Source: an uncultured Verrucomicrobiota bacterium
GTDB lineage: Bacteria > Verrucomicrobiota > Verrucomicrobiia > Opitutales > Opitutaceae
DNA length: 64,000 bases
Direction of reading: 5' to 3'
NCBI GenBank assembly: GCA_903898675.1
Contig: CAIUGM010000036.1
Location: forward strand, 62,001-126,000
A program made the translations under genes and the position numbers. Shown one piece after another: positions 46,139-54,869 of this stretch; the first letter of the stretch is position 1, and each line of letters begins with the position of its first letter. The notes under the pieces were generated by a model. It did not search any database, was not told where the DNA came from, and was given only the letters and a program-made list of their open reading frames with translations.

Positions 46139-47620
46139 TTACTCCCTGAGATAGCGGTCCAAAACTGCGTAAGTGCATTCCAATGAAAAAGGATTCAACG
46201 CCGGCAGCGTTGAGTTGAATTTTCCATCGGCCGCACTGCTCGGGAAGAATATCTCGTACTGGTTGAAAGCCGTGGCGCTGACTGAGGCGGTCGCGGCCAG
46301 GTGTTTTTCCGCCAGCCGCATGGCCGCCTGGTTGCCCTGAACGCCGGCCGCGCAAAATACCGTGAGATAGGTTTCGATGCGCAAGGCGTTTGGTTCTCCC
46401 GCCAAGCGGTCCATGGCGGCGACCACTTTGGCGAGCAGCCCGGCATCCGGATAGCGCACGAGGTGGAGGGCGAGCAGACTCAATTCCGCGGCGTGCAACG
46501 GCCGGTCAGGCGCCAGCATGGCGTCGAACTCACGGTTCAAACGGGTCGTGTCACCCAGGGTGGCGTACGCCGCGAGGCTGAATTGCGCGATGTCACGTCC
46601 GCCCAGTTGATCGGTCGACACCGCCAGCAGGCTGAGCGCGTCGCGGGGGAAACCATCCTTGAGCAACTGGGTGATCCGGTAAACGCGATCGTACGGGAAG
46701 TCGGCGATCAAGGGCGTCTGCACCAGCAGCGTTCGCCGCGCGTCCGCGGCCGGGGCCCGCGCCACGCGCCCGGCCAGCGCGAGGACCTCGCGCGTCGCCG
46801 GCGACACGGCCTCATCCACCGCCGTGTCGAGCAGGCCCGGTTGCCGCAGGTGTTGCGCCGAGAAGATCAGGGCGTTGGTCCAGGCCGCCGCCTGCGCCGG
46901 CTCGGCCGCCAGTTGCCGGCGCGCCAGCGCCGCCACGCCCGTCAGCCGCCCGCGGCCCAGCAGGCTGCGAAACCAAGCCCGGCTGATTTCCGACCGGTCT
47001 TCCGGATGCCGTAACAGCAATCTCGCGTAGATATCATCCGCCACCGTGGCGTTGCCCGCTTGGTAAAGTTCGGCCAGCCGCATGCCGGCCTGGTAGTTGC
47101 CGGGATCCAGCTGCATGGCTGTTTCCAGGGCCGCCAGCGACTCGCGCGTCCGCCCGGCGGCATAGTGCGTCTCCGCCTGCCCGATGAACAGCCTCGCCCG
47201 CACCCCGTCCAGCTCGGACCAGGCCCGGGGCCAGAATACCTGCCGGAGCGTCACATCGTAACCCACGCCGCGCAAAAATCCGAAGGCGCCGAATCCGACC
47301 ACGAGCGCGAGGACCACGACCGTGCCGCCGAGGTAGCCCGCCGCCCGGCCCCAGAAGGGCCGCACCTCGCTGGCGCGCACGCGGCAAACCCACCGCCCCG
47401 CGTCGTTGCGGGCCAGCAGCGGACAGACGCGCCGGAAACGCGCCGGCCGGTTCCAAGGCAGCACCGCCTCGCAGTCTGTCGCCATCGCCGCGCCGGAATC
47501 GCTGGGGTTGTGGCAGGGACAGGGTCCGCTCCGGCCGCGGAGCACATAGGCGGTCTTGCGCGTGTTCCAGTAGAACAACGCCCAAGCCATCCGGGCGAGA
47601 TCGCTCAACCATTCCTTCAC
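46139..47620 (-). CDS. Membrane protein with N-terminal Cys cluster and TPR-like periplasmic part
   Basis: A 493-aa protein from the GTG at 47620 (ATG at 47590 also possible); upstream sequence in the track ORF overlaps the symporter gene. A cytoplasmic N-terminus holds five cysteines in a compact unit: PCPCHNPSDSG (34, 36), Cys50, CPLL (66) and WVCRV (79), suggesting a metal site. One transmembrane helix follows (about 95-116). The remaining 370 residues are helical with TPR-type units (HYAAGRTRESLAALETAMQLDPGNYQAGMRLAELYQAG). I know no named family for the Cys unit. It is between a symporter gene and the PEP-CTERM gene, 67 bp after the former. Confidence 0.72.
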   Translation of the reverse strand: MKEWLSDLARMAWALFYWNTRKTAYVLRGRSGPCPCHNPSDSGAAMATDCEAVLPWNRPARFRRVCPLLARNDAGRWVCRVRASEVRPFWGRAAGYLGGTVVVLALVVGFGAFGFLRGVGYDVTLRQVFWPRAWSELDGVRARLFIGQAETHYAAGRTRESLAALETAMQLDPGNYQAGMRLAELYQAGNATVADDIYARLLLRHPEDRSEISRAWFRSLLGRGRLTGVAALARRQLAAEPAQAAAWTNALIFSAQHLRQPGLLDTAVDEAVSPATREVLALAGRVARAPAADARRTLLVQTPLIADFPYDRVYRITQLLKDGFPRDALSLLAVSTDQLGGRDIAQFSLAAYATLGDTTRLNREFDAMLAPDRPLHAAELSLLALHLVRYPDAGLLAKVVAAMDRLAGEPNALRIETYLTVFCAAGVQGNQAAMRLAEKHLAATASVSATAFNQYEIFFPSSAADGKFNSTLPALNPFSLECTYAVLDRYLRE

Positions 47621-47687
47621 CGGCTCAGTCAGCGGATCCGCCGGTGCGGCGCAAGTCGCAAGCAGTCCGCCCGGCCGGCGGCCCGCG

Positions 47688-48941
47688 TCAGGGCCCGGCC
47701 CGCCGCAGGATGGCCGCCGCCTTGGTGCGGTCGAAGGCCCCCTCCCACATCGCGACCACCACCATGGCCACGGCATTCCCGCAAAGGTTCGTCAGCGCGC
47801 GGGCCTCGGACATGAACCGGTCCACGCCGATCAGCAGCGCCAGCCCCGCGATCGGCACGTGGCTGACCGAACCGAGCGTGGCGGCCAGCGTGATGAACCC
47901 GCTGCCGGTGACCCCCGCGGCCCCCTTCGACGTCAGCAGCAGCACCCCGAGGATGGTCAGCTGCTGGGTCAGGGAGAGCGGCGTGTTGGTCGCCTGCGCC
48001 ACAAAAATCGCCGCCATCGTCAGGTAGATGGACGTCCCGTCGAGGTTGAAGGAGTAGCCGGCCGGCAGGACGATGCCGACCACCGGCCGGGCGCAGCCCA
48101 CCTCCTCCATCCGCTGCATCAGGCGCGGCAGCACGCTCTCGGAGGACGACGTCCCCAGCACGATCAGGAGTTCCTCGCGGATGTAGGCCAGCAGCCGGAA
48201 TACGCTGAACCCGTGCAGCCGCGCGATCAGCCCGAGCACCACAAAGACAAACAGCGCGCACGTGAGGTAGACGCACAGCATCAATTTCCCGAGCGAGAGC
48301 AGCGAACCCAGGCCATACTTGCCGATCGTGAACGCCATCGCGCCAAAGGCCGCGACGGGCGCGAACCTGGTCACCAGGCTGACCATGCCAAAGAACGCCC
48401 GGGCGATCTCGTGCAGCAGGTTGACCACCGGCCGCGCCTGTTCACCCAACCGGGCCAGGGCGAAGCCGAAGAGCAGGGCGACCAGCAGCACCTGCAGGAT
48501 TTCCCCCTGGGCAAACGCCCCGACGAAGGTGTCCGGAATCAAATGCAGCAGGAATTCAACGAACGAGCCGTGCTGCGCCGCCGCCGTGTAGGGCGCGACG
48601 GCTGCGGCATCGAGACTCGAGGCGACCGCATTGAGGCCGGCCCCGGGCTGGATCCAGTTGACGACGAGCAGGCCGATGATGAGCGCGAGCGTCGAGACCA
48701 CCTCGAAGTAAACCAGGGCCTTCAGGCCGACGCGGCCGACCTTCTTCAGGTCGCCCATGCCCGCGATCCCCGTGACCACCGTGGTGAAGATGATCGGGGC
48801 GATGAGCAGCTTGATCAGCTTGATGAACGCATCGCCCAGCGGCTTCATCGCCGCCCCCCACTCCGGCTCGGTGCAGCCGAGCCACACCCCGAGCACAATC
48901 GCCACCAGCACCTGCCCGTAGAGGTGGCGGAAGAATCTCAT
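47688..48941 (-). CDS. Dicarboxylate/amino acid:cation symporter (DAACS family)
   Basis: A 417-aa transporter of the GltP/DctA/EAAT family. It has the helical hairpin and substrate-site blocks: [43 protein letters not shown] and [19 protein letters not shown], which form the ion and dicarboxylate site. Substrate could be glutamate, aspartate or C4-dicarboxylates; the sequence alone does not tell which. It follows the acetate-type symporter after 18 bp, so it is probably in one operon with it and the DUF485 gene. Confidence 0.94.
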   Translation of the reverse strand: MRFFRHLYGQVLVAIVLGVWLGCTEPEWGAAMKPLGDAFIKLIKLLIAPIIFTTVVTGIAGMGDLKKVGRVGLKALVYFEVVSTLALIIGLLVVNWIQPGAGLNAVASSLDAAAVAPYTAAAQHGSFVEFLLHLIPDTFVGAFAQGEILQVLLVALLFGFALARLGEQARPVVNLLHEIARAFFGMVSLVTRFAPVAAFGAMAFTIGKYGLGSLLSLGKLMLCVYLTCALFVFVVLGLIARLHGFSVFRLLAYIREELLIVLGTSSSESVLPRLMQRMEEVGCARPVVGIVLPAGYSFNLDGTSIYLTMAAIFVAQATNTPLSLTQQLTILGVLLLTSKGAAGVTGSGFITLAATLGSVSHVPIAGLALLIGVDRFMSEARALTNLCGNAVAMVVVAMWEGAFDRTKAAAILRRAGP

Positions 48942-48959
48942 GCGCGCGGCCCCGAACGC

Positions 48960-50813
48960 CTAGTGGCCCGCGCCGGCGGAGTGCTCCTGGATGTATTCCT
49001 GTTTCAGCCCGAGTTGCTCGGGCGCATGCAGGACGAGCATCTTCAGGCGGATGTCCCGGGGCACCTGGGCCGCGGTCAGTTTCGAGACCAGCACCATGAG
49101 ACCGATCGCCACCGGCACGGCCCAGATCGCCGGCTGCTCGCAGAGGATGCGCAACAGCGGGTGCTGCGCCCAGAAAGCGTTGAGTGGCGCGAAGCCGGCA
49201 AAGACCTTGCCCATCGGTCCCTTGTCGAGCGCGAGGGTGCTGAAGTTGGTCAGCGCGGCCGCCGCCAGCGCACACAGGCCGCCGGTCAGCATGCCCGTGG
49301 CGGCACCCTTCATCGTCATGCCCCGCCACCACACGCTCATGAACAGCAGCGGGAAATAACTCGCGGCGGCGATGGCAAACGCCTGGCCGACCATGAAGTT
49401 GATCTCGAGCGGCTCGACAAAGCACCCGAGTCCGATCGCCACGCCGCCGATCAGCACCGCGGCAAACTTGAACGCGCGCATCCGCTCCGCCGCGGTGGAC
49501 TGCGGCCGGAGCATCCGGCCGTAGACATCGTGCGCCAGCGCCCCGGTCATGGAGACCAGCAGGCCGCTGAACGTGCTCATGAAGGCCGCGAACGCGCCGG
49601 CGCAGGTGATGCCGCTGAGGATGGAACCGAGCACGCCGAACCGCTGGCCGAGCAACGTCGGCAATTTCAGGACGACGGCATCCGTGCCCTTGATCCCGGC
49701 CAGGCCGGTGTAGAGTTCGGGCATCAGGTTGCGGCCGATCACGCCGAAGACCGGCGGGAAAATATAGAAGATGCCGATCAGGATCATCACCCACATGGTC
49801 GTGCGCTTCGCCGCCACGCCGTCGGGGTTCGTGTAGAACCGCACCAGGATGTGCGGCAGGCCCGCGGTGCCGCAAACCAGCGCGATGATCAGCGAGTAGG
49901 TGTAAAGCAGCGAGTACGGCCGCTGGTATTCCGCGAGCAAGGCGGGCCGCTTGTCGGCCGGCAGGGCGGCGGCGGCGGCGTTGACCGCCTTGGTCGTGAG
50001 CGGGCCGAAGGGGGCGATCCACTTGTCGTCCTTCGGGGCTTTTTCCACGAGCGGCTTGCGGCCGATCTCGCCGGCGGTCTCGAGGGTGCGGGCGGCATCC
50101 CCGGTCGCGACGGCCCCGGCGACGGCGGGCTGGACCGAGTTGGCCTGAAGATGACTGCCGTAGAAGCCGTAGACCGAGACCAGCACGAAGATCGGGACGG
50201 TGATCGCGAAGAGCTTGATCCAATACTGGAAGGCCTGGACGAGCGTGATGCCCTTCATGCCGCCGAGCGCGACATTGAGGGTGATGACGGCGCCGACCAG
50301 CACAACGCCGACCCAGTATGGCAGGCCGGGGAAAATATACGCGAGCGTCACGCCGGCGCCTTTCATCTGCGGCATGGTGTAGAAAAACCCGATGAACAGC
50401 ACGAAGCACACGGCGATCTTCCGGAACACCGGCGAGTCGAAGCGGCCCTCGGCAAAATCAGGAATCGTGTAGGCCCCGAACCGGCGCAGCGGCCCGGCGA
50501 TGAACAGCAGCAGGAAGAGGTACCCGCACGCGTAGCAGACCGGGTACCACAGCGCGTCATAGCCCGAGGACATCACCATGCCCGCCACCCCCATGAAGGA
50601 CGCGGCGGAAAGGTATTCGCCGGAGATCGCGGACGCGTTCCAGCCGACGGAAACCGAGCGGCCGGCGACATAGAAGTCGCTGGCGGTCTTCGACTGGCGC
50701 GCCGACCAGAAGCCCATGCCAATGGTCACGCCCACCGTGACGAGGGAAAAAACCAAAATCCAGGGATCGACGCCTTCAAGGAAGGCCAGCGGGAGCAGCG
50801 GGGTCAGGGTCAT
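48960..50813 (-). CDS. actP: Cation/acetate symporter-type SSS transporter, long variant
   Basis: A 617-aa sodium:solute symporter from the ATG at 50813; the track's 40 extra residues lie over the DUF485 gene end. ActP-like blocks: FYVAGRSVSVGWNASAISGEYLSAASFMG, YPVCYACGYLFLLLFIAGPLRRFGAYTIPDF and AAFMSTFSGLLVSMTGALAHDVYG. Between membrane helices about residues 255-345 there is an Ala/Lys-rich insertion (ATGDAARTLETAGEIG... APKDDKWIAPFG) that makes it longer than the usual 550 aa. Likely substrates are acetate or other short monocarboxylates. It follows a DUF485 gene, the standard partner of ActP. Confidence 0.9.
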   Translation of the reverse strand: MTLTPLLPLAFLEGVDPWILVFSLVTVGVTIGMGFWSARQSKTASDFYVAGRSVSVGWNASAISGEYLSAASFMGVAGMVMSSGYDALWYPVCYACGYLFLLLFIAGPLRRFGAYTIPDFAEGRFDSPVFRKIAVCFVLFIGFFYTMPQMKGAGVTLAYIFPGLPYWVGVVLVGAVITLNVALGGMKGITLVQAFQYWIKLFAITVPIFVLVSVYGFYGSHLQANSVQPAVAGAVATGDAARTLETAGEIGRKPLVEKAPKDDKWIAPFGPLTTKAVNAAAAALPADKRPALLAEYQRPYSLLYTYSLIIALVCGTAGLPHILVRFYTNPDGVAAKRTTMWVMILIGIFYIFPPVFGVIGRNLMPELYTGLAGIKGTDAVVLKLPTLLGQRFGVLGSILSGITCAGAFAAFMSTFSGLLVSMTGALAHDVYGRMLRPQSTAAERMRAFKFAAVLIGGVAIGLGCFVEPLEINFMVGQAFAIAAASYFPLLFMSVWWRGMTMKGAATGMLTGGLCALAAAALTNFSTLALDKGPMGKVFAGFAPLNAFWAQHPLLRILCEQPAIWAVPVAIGLMVLVSKLTAAQVPRDIRLKMLVLHAPEQLGLKQEYIQEHSAGAGH

Positions 50814-50821
50814 GGTGGGCG

Positions 50822-51121
50822 TCAGCGTTTGACCGAGTTGACCTCGTCCTGCTCCAGCGCGATGGAGCGCCGGATGAAGAGCCAGGAGATGATCCAGACA
50901 AAGGGGAAGAACAGCACGCCCACGATCAGCCACGTCAGCGTGAAGCCGGCGACCCGCGTCGCCATGAATTGCGGGGCCAGGTAGTTGGCCAGGGGCATGC
51001 CGAGGAGCACGAGCAGAAACGCGGCCGCACAGGCCGCGGACAATTTCAACTGGCGGCGCATCAGCGTGTGCAGAAACTTCTCGCTGTGCACCTCATCCGG
51101 GGGCGTGGAAGACGGGGGCAT
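50822..51121 (-). CDS. DUF485 membrane protein, partner of the acetate-type symporter
   Basis: A 99-aa inner-membrane protein with two helices (LSAACAAAFLLVLLGMPLANYLAPQF and FTLTWLIVGVLFFPFVWIISWLFIRRS), typical of DUF485 proteins (E. coli YjcH) encoded before actP. The ATG at 51121 was chosen because the track's longer start adds a Cys/Pro-rich unlikely segment. The gap to the symporter start is 8 bp. Confidence 0.88.
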   Translation of the reverse strand: MPPSSTPPDEVHSEKFLHTLMRRQLKLSAACAAAFLLVLLGMPLANYLAPQFMATRVAGFTLTWLIVGVLFFPFVWIISWLFIRRSIALEQDEVNSVKR

Positions 51122-51192
51122 TGCGCTGCAAGATGGCGACACCGGTGCGGCAGGCAACATGGTTTTTGATCCGCCTGCCAGGCTGGCAATTC

Positions 51193-51221
51193 GTAGAGGC
51201 GCAGCAACACTGCGCCCCTAC
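51193..51221. repeat. GTAGGGGCGCAG-type inverted repeat
   Basis: GTAG-a-GGCGCAG / CTGCGCC-c-CTAC with a 5-nt loop lies between the DUF485 gene and the secreted-protein gene, just after the end of the latter. It may serve as a transcript end or be a small interspersed palindrome. No T-run follows. Confidence 0.6.
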
Positions 51222-51242
51222 CAACAGACTGGCCCGATTGCC

Positions 51243-51977
51243 TCAATAATCCAGGAACTGCATCGGCGGCAGCTTCACCGAGAAGCGCTCGCTGTAGGGC
51301 TTCACGCGCTTGAAATCCGTCCGGGTCGACGTGTAGTTGCCGCCGACCCGGACAAACAGGATCGAGCCCTCGCCGTCCGCGTGCAGCCCGGTGATCTGCG
51401 GGGCATACTTGGGGTCAATGGTCGTGAAATCCAAGTCGGCCTCCCCGGATTTCAGTTTCACGATCAGCGCCATGCGCATGGCCTCGCGCAGCCGGACCGC
51501 GACGTTCTCGAAGGCCTGCTGCTCCTTGCCGACCCGCGCGGTCACGCGGAATTTGTCCGGGGGCAGCCGCTGGTTGTCGTTCTTTTGGAGCGGCACCTCG
51601 TAGGTGATCGTCGTGGCGGTTTCCTCGATGACGACGGCCTTCTCCAGGTCGAGCAGCTCGCCCAGCGCCCGGCGCTCCTTCAGCCGCTTGGCGTGTTCCT
51701 TGCGCTTTTTCTCGATCTGCCGGTCGGTGGGATCCTTGCCGTCGATCTTGATCGGCGTCCATTGGACGTCGTAGGGCTGCGACGGATCATAGCGCACCAC
51801 AATCTCCTCCTCCACCCGGCCCTGCCGGTCGCGGCTGACGACCGTCTGGGTGTAGGCCCAGCGCTCGGCGTCGACCGATGATTTGCGAACCGCCTCGGCG
51901 AGAAGGGCCGGCGGCTCCCCGCGGGCCGCCGCGGCCGCGAATAGCGAACAAATGAGGACGAGATGAAAAAGGCGCAT
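51243..51977 (-). CDS. Exported protein of unknown function
   Basis: A 244-aa protein with signal peptide (LFHLVLICSLFAAAAARG) from the ATG at 51977. The mature protein is charged and mainly beta: WAYTQTVVSRDRQGRVEEEIVVRYDPSQ, then a helical Lys/Arg-rich middle (IEKKRKEHAKRLKERRALGELL), then VRLREAMRMALIVKL and the strand-rich end RTDFKRVKPYSERFSVKLPP. It somewhat resembles LolA/outer-membrane-lipoprotein-sorting style folds, but I cannot assign it. It is transcribed toward the DUF485 operon and divergent from the peroxiredoxin. Confidence 0.7.
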   Translation of the reverse strand: MRLFHLVLICSLFAAAAARGEPPALLAEAVRKSSVDAERWAYTQTVVSRDRQGRVEEEIVVRYDPSQPYDVQWTPIKIDGKDPTDRQIEKKRKEHAKRLKERRALGELLDLEKAVVIEETATTITYEVPLQKNDNQRLPPDKFRVTARVGKEQQAFENVAVRLREAMRMALIVKLKSGEADLDFTTIDPKYAPQITGLHADGEGSILFVRVGGNYTSTRTDFKRVKPYSERFSVKLPPMQFLDY

Positions 51978-52114
51978 GGCTGTAGGAACCATGCGTCAGG
52001 CCTTTGTTTCAGCAAAAATAATCATTCTCCGGCGGCCGGTCTCCCCCGGCCCTAAACCTGAAAAATATGCGCCGCGGATTTGACGTCCCTGGTTTGTCGG
52101 GTTCGTTGCGCCGC

Positions 52115-52591
52115 ATGATCACCCCCGGCAAAAAACTTAAGATCAGTTTCAAACTCCAGGTTGTCAGCGACGGCGCCCAAAAGGAAATGGCGTTCAAGGA
52201 CCTGCTCACGCGCCGCACGGTGGTGTCGGTGTACATGAAGAACAACACCGGCTCCTGCGATAAGCAGAACGCCTCGCTCGCCGCCCATGCCGCCGAGTTC
52301 GCGCAGGCCGGCTACAATCTGGTCGGGCTCAGCCGCGACACCCCCGGCTCGCACCTGAAATACGCCGCCAAAAAGAAGCTCCCCTACCCGCTGGCGAGCG
52401 ATCCCGGGGATCTCTTTGCCCGGGCCGCCGATTCCGTGGTGGAGAAATCGATGTATGGAAAAACCTACCTCGCTCCCGCCCGGGCCGCCTTCGTGCTCGA
52501 TCCCGACGGCACGGTACTGGCCGTGGCCGAGAAGGTGGACACCGCCGACCACGCGGCCCAGCTCAAGGCGTTGATCGCCGGTCTAAAGTAA
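52115..52591 (+). CDS. Peroxiredoxin (BCP/AhpC-TSA family)
   Basis: A 158-aa thioredoxin-fold peroxidase from the ATG at 52115. The peroxidatic cysteine is in KNNTGSCDKQN, where the usual PxxxTxxC has Met in place of the Pro. It follows the bacterioferritin-comigratory layout: FKLQVVSDGAQ, VVSVYMKNN, FAQAGYNLVGLSRDTPGSHLKYA, KKLPYPLASDPG, AFVLDPDGTVLAV. The resolving cysteine of 2-Cys forms is not seen, so it may be a 1-Cys type. Cytoplasmic. Confidence 0.85.
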   Translation: MITPGKKLKISFKLQVVSDGAQKEMAFKDLLTRRTVVSVYMKNNTGSCDKQNASLAAHAAEFAQAGYNLVGLSRDTPGSHLKYAAKKKLPYPLASDPGDLFARAADSVVEKSMYGKTYLAPARAAFVLDPDGTVLAVAEKVDTADHAAQLKALIAGLK

Positions 52592-52615
52592 GGCGAAAAC
52601 ATGCGCCCGACGCCC

Positions 52616-52639
52616 GGTTGCGCCCCGAAAGACGCAACC
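52616..52639 (+). terminator. Hairpin after the peroxiredoxin gene
   Basis: Stem GGTTGCG/CGCAACC with a 10-nt loop lies 25 bp past the peroxiredoxin stop. There is no strong T-run, so termination efficiency is uncertain. Confidence 0.45.
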
Positions 52640-52658
52640 AGGCAACCCGGCTTAAAGC

Positions 52659-52724
52659 GCGTCCTGCCCGGTCAATCCGGTTTGTAACGTATTCCGTTAC
52701 AAACGGGCGGCGATGACAGGACGC
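52659..52724. terminator. Large imperfect inverted repeat between convergent genes
   Basis: Outer GCGTCCTG/CAGGACGC, middle GCCCG/CGGGC and an inner perfect 10-bp stem GTTTGTAACG/CGTTACAAAC with loop TATTC. It starts 11 bp past the pckG stop on the minus strand and lies between two convergent genes; likely a bidirectional transcript-end structure. Confidence 0.6.
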
Positions 52725-52734
52725 AAGGGCCGGC

Positions 52735-54555
52735 CTACATCCGGCAGATCAGGAGTTCCCGCTCGAAGAGCATCTCCTTGGGCAGGTGCGAGTGCAGGTC
52801 GATGAAGAGCTCCTCGTGGCCGAGCACCTCCGCGCGCCAGGCGGCGCGGTCAAAGGCCTGCAGCTCCTCGAACTTCTCGCGCGGGAAATCCAGGCCCTCC
52901 CACTCGATGTCGTGGTAGCGCGGCATCCAGCCGATGGGCGTCTCCTTGGCCCGGCCGCCGGCGCGGACACGGTCGACGATCCACTTGAGGACGCGCATGT
53001 TCTCGGAAAAGCCCGGCCACATGAACTTCCCGTCCTTGTCCTTGCGAAACCAGTTCACGTGAAAGATGCGCGGCGTCTCGGACAGCGTGCGCTGCATGCT
53101 GATCCAGTGCCGGAAGTAGTCGCCCATGTTGTAGCCGCAGAACGGCAGCATGGCCATCGGGTCGCGGCGCACCTTGCCGATCGTGCCCGCGGCCGCGGCG
53201 GTCATCTCCGAGCCCATCGTCGCGCCCGTGTAGACGCCACTCGACCAGTTGAAGGCCTGGTAAACCAGCGGCATGGTGGTCGCGCGCCGGCCGCCGAACA
53301 CGAACCCGCTGATCGGCACGCCCGCGGGATTCTCCCAGTCGGCGTCGATCGTCGGGCATTGCGCGGCGGGCGCGGTGAAGCGGGAGTTGGCGTGCGCCGC
53401 CTTCACGCCCTTCTCCTTCGCCAGCGCGGGCGTCCAGTCCTGGCCCTGCCAGTCGATCGCATGGGCCGGCGGCTCGTCGGTCATGCCCTCCCACCAGACG
53501 CCGCCGTCATCCGTGAGCGCGACGTTGGTGAAAATCGTGTTCCGCGCCAGCGCCGCCATGGCGTTCGGGTTGGTCTTGGTGCTGGTGCCGGGCGCGACGC
53601 CGAAGAACCCGGCCTCGGGATTGATCGCGCGCAGGCGGCCGTTGGCGTCGGGCTTGATCCACGCGATGTCGTCGCCGACCGTGGACACCTTCCAGCCCTT
53701 CTTGAGGAAGGCGGGCGGCGGGATCATCATGGCGAAATTCGTCTTGCCGCACGCGCTCGGGAACGCGGCCGCAACGTAGGTCTTCTTGCCCTGCGGGTTC
53801 TCCACCCCGAGGATCAGCATGTGCTCGGCCATCCAGCCCTCGTCGCGCGCCATCGCCGAGGCGATGCGGAGCGCGAAGCACTTCTTCCCCAGCAGCGCGT
53901 TGCCGCCGTAGCCGGAACCGTAGCTCCAGATCTCGCGGGTCTCCGGGAAATGGACGATGTACTTCTCCTTGTTGCACGGCCACGCGACATCCGCCTGGCC
54001 CTTCTTCAGCGGGGCGCCGACGGAGTGCATGCAGGGCACGACGCGCTTGTTGTTCTGGTCGATCAGCGCGAAGACCTTTTTGCCGATGCGCGCCATGATG
54101 CGCATGTTGGTGACCACATAGGGCGAGTCGGTCAGCTGCACGCCGATCTGCGCCATGGGCGAGTCGAGCGGGCCCATGCTGAAGGCGAGCACGTACATGG
54201 TGCGGCCCTTCATGCACCCGGCGAACAGCCCGCGCAGGGTCTTTTTCATCTCGTAGGGATTGACCCAGTTGTTGGTCGGGCCGGCGGCCGCCTTGGACTG
54301 GCTGCAGATGTAGGTGCGGTCCTCGACGCGCGCCACGTCGCTGGCGTCCGAGCGGGCCAGGTAGCAGTTCGGCCATTTCTTCTGGTTCAACTTGATGTAG
54401 GTGCCGCTGCGCACCATCTGTGCGCACAGGGCGTCGTATTCCGCCTTCGAGCCGTCGACCCAATGAATACTGTCCGGCTGGCAGAGCGCCGCCATCTTCT
54501 TTACCCAATGGATCAAATGCTGGTTCTTACTCAGGGGCTTTGAGGAAGCTTTCAT
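52735..54555 (-). CDS. pckG: Phosphoenolpyruvate carboxykinase (GTP)
   Basis: GTP-dependent enzyme converting oxaloacetate to PEP, the entry to gluconeogenesis; 606 aa. GTP-type signatures are clear: the kinase loop with reactive cysteine [13 protein letters not shown] (C269), [13 protein letters not shown], and [21 protein letters not shown]. The C-terminal mobile part includes [26 protein letters not shown]. It fits with nearby uptake of organic acids (symporters at 47688-50813). The ATG at 54555 gives the normal length. Confidence 0.97.
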   Translation of the reverse strand: MKASSKPLSKNQHLIHWVKKMAALCQPDSIHWVDGSKAEYDALCAQMVRSGTYIKLNQKKWPNCYLARSDASDVARVEDRTYICSQSKAAAGPTNNWVNPYEMKKTLRGLFAGCMKGRTMYVLAFSMGPLDSPMAQIGVQLTDSPYVVTNMRIMARIGKKVFALIDQNNKRVVPCMHSVGAPLKKGQADVAWPCNKEKYIVHFPETREIWSYGSGYGGNALLGKKCFALRIASAMARDEGWMAEHMLILGVENPQGKKTYVAAAFPSACGKTNFAMMIPPPAFLKKGWKVSTVGDDIAWIKPDANGRLRAINPEAGFFGVAPGTSTKTNPNAMAALARNTIFTNVALTDDGGVWWEGMTDEPPAHAIDWQGQDWTPALAKEKGVKAAHANSRFTAPAAQCPTIDADWENPAGVPISGFVFGGRRATTMPLVYQAFNWSSGVYTGATMGSEMTAAAAGTIGKVRRDPMAMLPFCGYNMGDYFRHWISMQRTLSETPRIFHVNWFRKDKDGKFMWPGFSENMRVLKWIVDRVRAGGRAKETPIGWMPRYHDIEWEGLDFPREKFEELQAFDRAAWRAEVLGHEELFIDLHSHLPKEMLFERELLICRM

Positions 54556-54701
54556 GCTTCGATACTAGCGGTGGGACCGGCCGAGTAAACGGGGAAAGGC
54601 CGGGCGCCGCGGGGAATGAGTTAATTTCCATTCAGCATTAGTCGGAGCCTCTGACACAATCGTGATCGCACTGGCGGGCCCGCCGTCTACCATCCGCCCG
54701 A

Positions 54702-54866
54702 ATGGTCAAGCTGTGCATCTTCGTCGGCACCACCCTCGGCGGCTTCGCGTTCGGGTACCTCGGCGATGCCGCCGGCCTCAGCTTCTTCTGGTCGTTCGTG
54801 CTGAGCGGGGTGGGCAGCGTCATCGGCGTCTACGCCGGCTGGAAGATCGGCCACCGCTTCAAATAA
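54702..54866 (+). CDS. 54-aa small membrane protein
   Basis: Too short for the track. The open frame ATG at 54702 to TAA at 54864 reads MVKLCIFVGTTLGGF then GLSFFWSFVLSGVGSVIGVYAGWKIGHRFK: two short hydrophobic segments with Gly-rich helices. It is similar in style to small uncharacterised inner-membrane proteins. It is 3 bp from the stop of the convergent CDF gene. Codon usage looks normal for the window. Confidence 0.55.
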   Translation: MVKLCIFVGTTLGGFAFGYLGDAAGLSFFWSFVLSGVGSVIGVYAGWKIGHRFK

Positions 54867-54869
54867 GGC

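Noticed and set aside
44758-46149. 463-aa and 315-aa plus-strand ORFs over the PEP-CTERM gene
   Set aside because: They mirror the Gly/Ser/Thr/Asn-rich codons of the repeat protein; the minus frame has signal peptide, repeats and PEP-CTERM tail, so it is the real one.
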